A DNA stretch of 46,260 nucleotides from Burkholderiaceae bacterium (lineage in GTDB: Bacteria; Pseudomonadota; Gammaproteobacteria; Burkholderiales; Burkholderiaceae_C): positions 1 to 46,260 of the forward strand of contig JANJVX010000227.1 of assembly GCA_024709845.1 (NCBI GenBank). Reading direction: 5' to 3'. How positions within the stretch are numbered: the first letter of the stretch is position 1; each line of letters starts with the position of its first letter. This document shows positions 43,906-46,260 of the stretch, one piece after another. Position numbers and translations under genes: made by a program. Below the pieces are notes generated by a model, which saw only the letters and a list, made by a program, of their open reading frames with translations, did not search any database and was not told the DNA's origin.

Positions 43906-44379
43906 ATGACCACCCCAGCCCCGCGCTACTGGCTCATGAAGTCCGAGCCCGCCGAATGCTCCATCGACGACGCGCTGGCCGCACCGGGCGCCACCGTGCC
44001 CTGGACCGGCGTGCGCAACTACCAGGCCCGCAATTTCATGCGCGACGGCATGCAGGTGGGCGATGGCGTGCTGTTCTACCACTCCAGCTGCCCCCAGCCC
44101 GGCATCGCGGGCATCGCCCGCGTGGCCTCCGGCACCCGCCCCGACCCGACGCAGTTCGACCCCGCATCGCCTTACTTCGACCCGAAATCCAGCCCCAACA
44201 AACCGCGCTGGCTGTTGCTAGATGTGCAGGCCCTGCGCAAAACCCGCCTCATCAGCCTGGCGGAACTGCGCGAACGCCCGGAACTGGCGGGCATGCGCGT
44301 GCTGCAGCGGGGGAACCGGCTGTCGATCACGCCGGTAGAGGAGAAGGAGTGGCGCGAAATCGAGGCGCTGGGGCGATAG
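43906..44379 (+). CDS. EVE-domain protein
   Basis: 157 aa, EVE (PUA-like) domain over the whole chain: YWLMKSEPAECSIDDAL at the start, WTGVRNYQARNFMRDGMQVGDGVLFYHSSC, and GIAGIARVASG...DPTQFD. EVE domains bind modified bases in RNA or DNA; bacterial stand-alone members of this length are widespread and of unsettled role. I chose the second Met (MTTPAPRYW) as the start because it is next to the conserved YWLMKSEP. It is divergent from the phosphorylase gene across 113 nt. Confidence 0.9.
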   Translation: MTTPAPRYWLMKSEPAECSIDDALAAPGATVPWTGVRNYQARNFMRDGMQVGDGVLFYHSSCPQPGIAGIARVASGTRPDPTQFDPASPYFDPKSSPNKPRWLLLDVQALRKTRLISLAELRERPELAGMRVLQRGNRLSITPVEEKEWREIEALGR

Positions 44380-44544
44380 TCGCCTGACAAAAGGCCATCA
44401 TGGAGAACCCAGCCATGGGCGGGTACCGTCATCACATCCATGTATGTGTGCACTGCTCAGCGGTTCACCGCAACCGGCCTAACCAGAGCCAGGGCAACTC
44501 ACGGCATCCGCGCGCATTGCAAAGGCCCGGACGATCTGCGAGCG

Positions 44545-45690
44545 TCAGCTCAGCCAGGCTTGCTTGAACAGCATGACAAGACCGAGCGCGAGCATCACCA
44601 GACCGGATAGCAACTTCAACCAGCGCCCGCCCTGCTCCGTGAGTTTGCCGCTGGAAAGTGCGCTGACCGCAAGCGCGACCATCAGCGCGTCATCGGCGAT
44701 GTATCCGACGATGTACAAGCCGAGATAGCCATGGTAGGCGATACTTCCCAGGTTCTGCTGAGTCAGGATTGCCGTGTAAATGGCTGGCAAGCCTGCTGTG
44801 CAAAGGAGTTCGACAAAATTAACGGCAAGGGCAAGCAGGGCCACACCGGCCATGGCCGCTGGCAGCGATTCGGCGTTCATCACCCGGCGCATGCGCGCAA
44901 ACAGGCCGGGCTTGGCCTTTTCGGGAATCGACAGCGAGACACCGCGCCCCCACGCAAAGTAATCCTTGGTATTGATCGCACCAATGGCGATGGCAAGCAG
45001 CGCAAGCGCCATGCGCAACGGTGCCGACAGGCCGACGGCGAGAAACAGGTTGAGCCACGCCGCCATCAGTGCGTAGTAGACCGCGCCACTGACCAGCACG
45101 AACGTGCCAGCAATCAGCACCATGCGTCGGCGGTCGTGCAACCGCACCAGCAGCGAGAGAAGGAAGAGCAGCACCCAGGTTGCACAGGGGTTGAAGCCGT
45201 CGAGCAGGCCGATGACCAGCGTGAACAGCGGCAAACCAAGTTGCGCGACGCTGAGCGTGCCAAATAGCGGAGCGTCGATCGCCTGGCGCGGTGCAGACGC
45301 GGTGGGTATCGCATCGAGCAGTGCGAGCAGTTCAGGGCCGCTGTCTGCGGCGTCCCCGAAGCCAATCATCACACGCTCGCCAACGACGAAGGTTGGCACG
45401 CCCGGAGGCCAAATACCGGCCTGGCGCGAAATCTGCTCCAGCGCTTCGCGTGCTTGCGGGTCGCGGTCGATAGCGCGATAGTCGATGCGCAGCGTCGGCC
45501 GCTGATGGGCCAGCTCGGCGAGATAGGCCTTGGCGTCCGCACAATGCGGGCAGCCATCGCGGACGAAGACCACCAGCAACGGGCCGTTGCCACCAGCTTC
45601 CTCCGCAGTTGCCCGGGCAGCTCCAAGGAGGGACGCCAGCGCCATCAGAAGTTGAAGAGCAAAAAGCCCGAAAAGTCGATATCGCTGCAC
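44545..45690 (-). CDS. Thioredoxin-like/CcdA-type membrane fusion protein
   Basis: 381 aa, GTG start (MQRYRLFGLFALQLLMALASLLGAA signal). The periplasmic part (30-135) is a thioredoxin/glutaredoxin-like fold with FVRDGCPHCADAKAYL. The membrane part (about 150-381) has six helices with DsbD/CcdA-type Cys residues: GFNPCATWVLLFLLSLLV and VELLCTAGLPAIYT. Together it would carry electrons from the cytoplasm to the periplasmic CPHC site. Its DNA, and the 165 nt downstream of it, look less GC-rich and less biased toward G/C third positions than the neighbours, suggesting acquisition. No cytochrome maturation gene is beside it. Confidence 0.87.
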   Translation of the reverse strand: MQRYRLFGLFALQLLMALASLLGAARATAEEAGGNGPLLVVFVRDGCPHCADAKAYLAELAHQRPTLRIDYRAIDRDPQAREALEQISRQAGIWPPGVPTFVVGERVMIGFGDAADSGPELLALLDAIPTASAPRQAIDAPLFGTLSVAQLGLPLFTLVIGLLDGFNPCATWVLLFLLSLLVRLHDRRRMVLIAGTFVLVSGAVYYALMAAWLNLFLAVGLSAPLRMALALLAIAIGAINTKDYFAWGRGVSLSIPEKAKPGLFARMRRVMNAESLPAAMAGVALLALAVNFVELLCTAGLPAIYTAILTQQNLGSIAYHGYLGLYIVGYIADDALMVALAVSALSSGKLTEQGGRWLKLLSGLVMLALGLVMLFKQAWLS

Positions 45691-45749
45691 GATGGATCAG
45701 GATGGAAGCGCCTGCATATTTTGCAGAAGCTTTCAGTTCGACAACGGAT

Positions 45750-45974
45750 TCAACGCACGGCGGGTTTCCCCATTTCGGCCGTGGCAACCGGCGGCGCATC
45801 CCGGTCGTCCAGCAGGCCCCACTGATCCCAGTCGTCTCCGAACAGCTCCGCCGGATGCTGCGTGCGGTCGGAGCCGTTGCCGCAGCGCATGTCCTTGGCG
45901 GGGCAGTACAGGTCGCAACCCCAGCACACCCGCTCGGGATGGGCAGGGGCCTGGGGGAACTTCTTGGCTGCCAT
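45750..45974 (-). CDS. DUF3079 family small protein
   Basis: 74 aa from MAAKKFPQAPAHPERVCWGCDLYC. The core WGCDLYCPAKDMRCGNGSDRTQHPAELFGDDW is the DUF3079 signature: four Cys suggest a zinc or Fe-S site. No function is known for the family. The larger ORF starts antisense to lpdA and is not supported. It is next to the lpdA 3' end (28-nt gap) on the same strand, so it may be transcribed with it. Confidence 0.85.
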   Translation of the reverse strand: MAAKKFPQAPAHPERVCWGCDLYCPAKDMRCGNGSDRTQHPAELFGDDWDQWGLLDDRDAPPVATAEMGKPAVR

Positions 45975-46002
45975 GGCCGGACTCCGGCGGCTGTGCTCCG
46001 GC

Positions 46003-46260
46003 CTACTTGCGTGCCGGGGGCACGTCGGTGCAACTGCCGTGCGCCACTTCCGCCGCCATGCCGATGCTCTCGCCCAGCGTGGGGTGCGGGTGGATGGTCT
46101 TGCCAATGTCCACGGCATCGGCGCCCATTTCGATGGCCAGCGCGATCTCGCCGATCATGTCGCCCGCGTGGGTGCCGACCATGCCGCCGCCGAGGATCTT
46201 GCCGTGGCCATGCGCCTCCGGCGAATCGTCGAACAGCAGCTTGGTGACGCCTTCGTCGCG
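46003..46260 (-). CDS. lpdA: Dihydrolipoyl dehydrogenase, 3' end (partial)
   Basis: The last ~85 codons of an lpdA-like gene running off the window edge. The translated end is GKILGGGMVGTHAGDMIGEIALAIEMGADAVDIGKTIHPHPTLGESIGMAAEV, the dimerisation domain of lipoamide dehydrogenase with the catalytic His in the HPHPTL motif, ending PPARK-stop. This is the E3 subunit of pyruvate and 2-oxoglutarate dehydrogenase complexes. Its 5' part lies outside the window. Confidence 0.92.
   Translation of the reverse strand, partial: RDEGVTKLLFDDSPEAHGHGKILGGGMVGTHAGDMIGEIALAIEMGADAVDIGKTIHPHPTLGESIGMAAEVAHGSCTDVPPARK

Noticed and set aside
42245-43909. 554-aa plus-strand ORF
   Set aside because: Antisense to the phosphorylase gene; no motifs.
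44380-44544. tRNA or small RNA in the gap after the EVE gene
   Set aside because: No cloverleaf, promoter or terminator could be found by eye.

Overview
The window looks like chromosome of a high-GC betaproteobacterium, most likely Comamonadaceae (Acidovorax and relatives). The evidence is the dapC-dapD-pilU-dapE-prmB order, PHA genes (phaZ, phaB), the pcm-rhodanese-tolC order, and a ~60-bp palindromic repeat of a kind I recall as common in that family. Nearly all of the sequence is coding. I see no rRNA, tRNA, CRISPR array, prophage or insertion sequence.

Layout. 0.2-4.0 kb (minus): a Zur-type regulator followed by an overlapping operon of ABC ATPase, FtsX-like permease, small Cys protein, DUF3299 protein and His-rich DUF2946-type protein, probably for zinc homeostasis. 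4.0-5.3 kb (minus): FmdE-like protein and msrA. 5.5-13.0 kb (plus): TetR regulator, RND adaptor and pump, then pcm, a rhodanese and a TolC-family channel, i.e. a complete tripartite efflux system with two housekeeping genes inside. 13.0-16.2 kb: PQQ-type sugar dehydrogenase, NlpC/P60 hydrolase, class III cyclase and DUF697-like protein. 16.3-21.7 kb: tryptophanase-like PLP lyase divergent from a BCCT transporter, then a GMC oxidoreductase with a small Tat-exported partner. 21.9-24.2 kb: a divergent beta-carbonic-anhydrase-like protein and dusA. 24.3-28.3 kb: a CHASE-PAS-GGDEF-EAL protein divergent from a (p)ppGpp-synthetase-like protein. 28.5-32.4 kb: PHA depolymerase with a long basic tail, an RnfB-like ferredoxin, and an MCP with a C-terminal Cache-like domain. 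32.6-40.1 kb (plus): dapC, dapD, pilU, dapE, prmB and an ABC-F ATPase. 40.3-43.8 kb (minus): phaB, and a phosphorylase/PRPP-synthetase-like pair. 43.9-46.3 kb: EVE protein, a thioredoxin-CcdA fusion, a DUF3079 protein and the 3' end of lpdA.

The most unusual signal is the repeat. I find eight diverged copies. Six contribute codons or stop codons to genes: an ABC ATPase C-terminus and the permease start, a signal peptide, two convergent stop codons, an alarmone-synthetase C-terminus, and internal loops of DapE and PrmB. The five copies that are translated to any extent are read in the same direction, and in the same frame where they can be compared. This resembles protein-coding palindromic elements such as those of Rickettsia.

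Other points of interest are the zinc cluster with a candidate Zur palindrome, the non-carboxysomal beta-CA-like protein, the phosphorylase/Prs pair without RuBisCO genes nearby, and the tailed PHA depolymerase. All functions are read from the sequence by eye and motif memory; no database was searched.
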